Below are positions 62,142 through 64,000 of a DNA stretch of 64,000 bases, piece after piece (within the stretch, counting starts at the first letter, position 1; every line of letters begins with the position of its first letter). Under the pieces are notes generated by a model that saw nothing but the letters and a program-made list of their open reading frames with translations, was not told the origin of the DNA and searched no databases. Origin of the DNA: Tropicimonas marinistellae (GTDB lineage Bacteria; Pseudomonadota; Alphaproteobacteria; Rhodobacterales; Rhodobacteraceae); NCBI RefSeq assembly GCF_001509585.1, contig NZ_LNCI01000008.1, positions 1 through 64,000 of the forward strand. The letters are read 5' to 3'. Both the position numbers and the translations under genes were made by a program.

Positions 62142-62744
62142 TCAAATAAGCAACACCTGCGTGCCCGAAGTTGTCAGAGAAAAAAGCTCGGCAATATGCT
62201 CATTGTAGAGGCCGATACAGCCGTTCGACGATGGCCGTCCGATCTTGCGCGTATCGTGGGTTCCGTGGATCCGATAGTACTTCCAGCCCAAGTACAACGC
62301 ATGGGTGCCGAGCGGGTTGTCGGGGCCCGGCGGCACGAAATCAGGCCATTCCGGATTTCGCTTCTTCATCGACGGCGTCGGCGCCCAGGACGGCCCCTCG
62401 ACCTTGCGGATCACGCTCGTCCGGCCGCGCCGGGTCAGTTCCTCCGAGATCGGAACGCTCGTGGGATAGACCTTGTAGATTGTCTGATCCGACGACCAGA
62501 AGTGCAACGCGCGGGAGTCGATATCCACAAGGATCGCGCCGTTCGCAGTGGACGAGAAATACGGCTGCCAATTCCTCGCCAGGAAACCGCCGATATTGCG
62601 TCGCACCGACGCGTCGTTCTCCCGCACTGGCTCGAATACGGTCGTCTGTGCGTAGGCCGGTGCCGCGAGCATTCCAAGGGCTGACGCAGCTCCTGCCCGC
62701 AAGAACCGGCGGCGGTTCAATGTCTGATTTGTCGAATCTCTCAT
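62142..62744 (-). CDS. L,D-transpeptidase (YkuD) with Tat-type signal
   Basis: This 200-aa protein has a twin-Arg signal (NRRRFLRAGAASALGML) and a YkuD domain with the catalytic pattern IHGTHDTRKIG...SSNGCIGLY, including the nucleophilic Cys. L,D-transpeptidases make 3-3 peptidoglycan cross-links or attach proteins to the wall. VDIDSRALHFW and YPTSVPIS are also typical. The ATG at 62744 is chosen because it places the twin-Arg motif near the N-terminus; the frame is open to 62894. Confidence 0.9.
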   Translation of the reverse strand: MRDSTNQTLNRRRFLRAGAASALGMLAAPAYAQTTVFEPVRENDASVRRNIGGFLARNWQPYFSSTANGAILVDIDSRALHFWSSDQTIYKVYPTSVPISEELTRRGRTSVIRKVEGPSWAPTPSMKKRNPEWPDFVPPGPDNPLGTHALYLGWKYYRIHGTHDTRKIGRPSSNGCIGLYNEHIAELFSLTTSGTQVLLI

Positions 62745-62912
62745 TTCTTCCTCATAAGGGGCATCCGCCATCCTCGGTCGGCGGGATTGTATTGCGCGAA
62801 TGCCCCGGTCGCAATTCAAAGCGTCGGGAGGTTGCGACGGCTGCGCGAAGTGTTTGAACCATCGCCGGCTTGCAGCTAGACGAAAGGGAACCAAAACCTC
62901 ACGGCCAAATTC

Positions 62913-63404
62913 ATGACCCGAACCACCCTCCTGTCCGTTCTACTTGGTATTCTGCTAGCGGCCTGTAGCCCGACGCCTTCCAGTGTCGACGGACAGAAGA
63001 TCTATCGGATTTCTGCCGGTGACACCGCTGAAATCCAGTATCGAATGCTGGATTCAGTCAACAGCCTCCGGACCGCGGCGGGGATTCCCTCCGTTCAGCT
63101 GGACTCGCAGCTCAATGCCGCCGCGGCGACACATGCACGGGACATGTCGCTGCAGAATCGTCCCTGGAACTTCGGATCGGACGGCTCTTCCCCCATCACC
63201 CGCGTCGCCCGCACCGGGTATCCCGGTTCGTTCCGTGGCCAGGCCTTTGCCGAGAGTTACGAGAGCGAACTCGAGACGTTGTCGGCCTGGATGGATTCTC
63301 CATGGAGCACGATCATCATGGATCCAGACGCGCGCGATCTCGGCTTCTCCTGGTATCAGGAGCGGAACGGCAAGATCTGGTGGGTTCTCGTGACCGGCGC
63401 CTGA
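62913..63404 (+). CDS. CAP-superfamily (SCP-like) lipoprotein
   Basis: This 163-aa protein begins with a lipoprotein signal (LLSVLLGILLAACSP, lipobox Cys about residue 19). It continues with a CAP domain: LDSVNSLRTAAGIPSVQLDSQLNAAAATHARDMS, FAESYESELETLSAWMDSPWS and LGFSWYQERNGKIWWVLV. Function of bacterial CAP proteins is mostly unknown; some bind wall or lipids. Its flanking genes both encode L,D-transpeptidases, hinting at a wall-related role. Confidence 0.87.
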   Translation: MTRTTLLSVLLGILLAACSPTPSSVDGQKIYRISAGDTAEIQYRMLDSVNSLRTAAGIPSVQLDSQLNAAAATHARDMSLQNRPWNFGSDGSSPITRVARTGYPGSFRGQAFAESYESELETLSAWMDSPWSTIIMDPDARDLGFSWYQERNGKIWWVLVTGA

Positions 63405-63450
63405 CGGCGTGAACAAAAACCGTTCTCATCCATGAAACGGAAACTGGACG

Positions 63451-63945
63451 TCAGGCGTAGATGTCGATTGGCGTTCCGTTGCGGACCATGGCGTAGATAC
63501 TCTCCATTTCTCGATCCTTTACTGCGATGCAGCCGGCGGTCCAATCCCGGCCACGCGGGTCTTCCGGTCGCCGATCGCCATGGATGAAAATATCGCCGCC
63601 CGGGTCGCGCCCGAGCGCGGAGGCGTAGGCGACGTCCTCCGCATTGGGATAGGAAATACCCAACGACAGGTGAAACGAGCTGTTCGGGTTGCGCCGATCG
63701 ATCAGATAGGTTCCCTCCGGCGTCTTTCCATCGCCACGAAACCGTTTCGGACCATCGGCGTCACCCAGATGAACCTGGTAATCCGCCAGGAGAATCCGGC
63801 CGTGGAACAGGTAAAGCTTGCGCCGCTGCTTCACAACCTGGACGCGCGTCACCTGTGGTCCGTCGTATCGTTTGAACTTGCTCGAACAGCCTGCGAGCGC
63901 AAATGCGGCGCCACCGGCCAGAAGTGCCCGTCTCGGAACGTACAT
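63451..63945 (-). CDS. L,D-transpeptidase-family lipoprotein
   Basis: This 164-aa protein has a lipoprotein signal (RALLAGGAAFALAGCSS) and a short YkuD domain: LYLFHGRILLADYQVHLG, GDGKTPEGTYLIDRRNP, IFIHGDRRPEDPRGRDW and the Cys motif TAGCIAV. It fits the ErfK-like short group involved in wall cross-linking or murein amidase-like trimming. AAGG lies just before the ATG. It is convergent with the CAP lipoprotein gene. Confidence 0.9.
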   Translation of the reverse strand: MYVPRRALLAGGAAFALAGCSSKFKRYDGPQVTRVQVVKQRRKLYLFHGRILLADYQVHLGDADGPKRFRGDGKTPEGTYLIDRRNPNSSFHLSLGISYPNAEDVAYASALGRDPGGDIFIHGDRRPEDPRGRDWTAGCIAVKDREMESIYAMVRNGTPIDIYA

Positions 63946-64000
63946 GCCTGCCTTGTCCCTTTGTTTGTTTTGCCGCGAACTATAGCAGATTCCGGCAAAT

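Noticed and set aside
1-64000. CRISPR array, prophage, integrase or att sites
   Set aside because: No regularly spaced repeats, phage structural genes, integrases or tRNA-linked direct repeats were seen anywhere in the window.

Overview
This 64 kb window is a high-GC alphaproteobacterial chromosome segment. Gene content and order point to Rhodobacterales (Rhodobacteraceae-like): lptC-lptA-lptB-hpf-ptsN without rpoN, rimP-nusA-ylxR-infB, an exported protein beside secA followed by a parvulin, argJ and mutT, a 60-aa exported protein beside hemH, and a GT2/GT14/sulfotransferase cluster. The assignment is inferred from synteny and protein motifs, not from a marker-gene search. I found no tRNA, rRNA, CRISPR array, prophage or intact insertion sequence.

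Layout. 0-12 kb, carbon and osmolyte metabolism: malic enzyme; a folE2-glycerate kinase-PPDK-like operon; on the other strand a soluble chemoreceptor, an ectoine-hydrolase-like M24 protein and an ArgE-like M20 deacetylase. 12-19 kb: an IS-like scar, an orphan dTDP-glucose 4,6-dehydratase, a complete four-gene Na+-translocating acyl-CoA decarboxylase operon (methylmalonyl-CoA type), and an unknown secreted protein with a Lys-rich half and an acidic half. 19-26 kb: dnaK-dnaJ with a heat-shock promoter, alkB, a flavin reductase, a DUF2254 protein and an AEC transporter. 26-36 kb, surface glycans: KpsM-like ABC permease, cysQ, kdsB, galU, galE, two paralogous GT2 enzymes, a GT14-type enzyme and a two-domain sulfotransferase. 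36-41 kb: ptsN, hpf, the lpt genes, kdsD and RNase D.

41-54 kb, core information processing and secretion: secA and neighbour, parvulin, argJ, mutT, a 46-aa protein, then infB, ylxR-L7Ae, nusA and rimP, with a promoter, structured leader and intrinsic terminator in front of rimP. 54-64 kb: a CPA antiporter, prolyl iminopeptidase, ubiG, thpR, a MarR regulator, a nitrilase-family hydrolase, glutaredoxin, ComF, a degenerate SAM methyltransferase, hemH, and an envelope group of two L,D-transpeptidases flanking a CAP-domain lipoprotein.

Functional links. galU/galE supply UDP-sugars and kdsB supplies CMP-Kdo to the glycosyltransferases and export permease, while CysQ would remove the PAP released by the sulfotransferase; together they suggest a sulfated surface polysaccharide. 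kdsD plus lptABC serve Kdo/LPS assembly. Most promising leads: the decarboxylase sodium pump, the putative attenuator before rimP, the sulfated-glycan cluster, the PPDK-like protein with an eroded ATP-grasp half, and a perfect FNR-type site ahead of hpf-ptsN.
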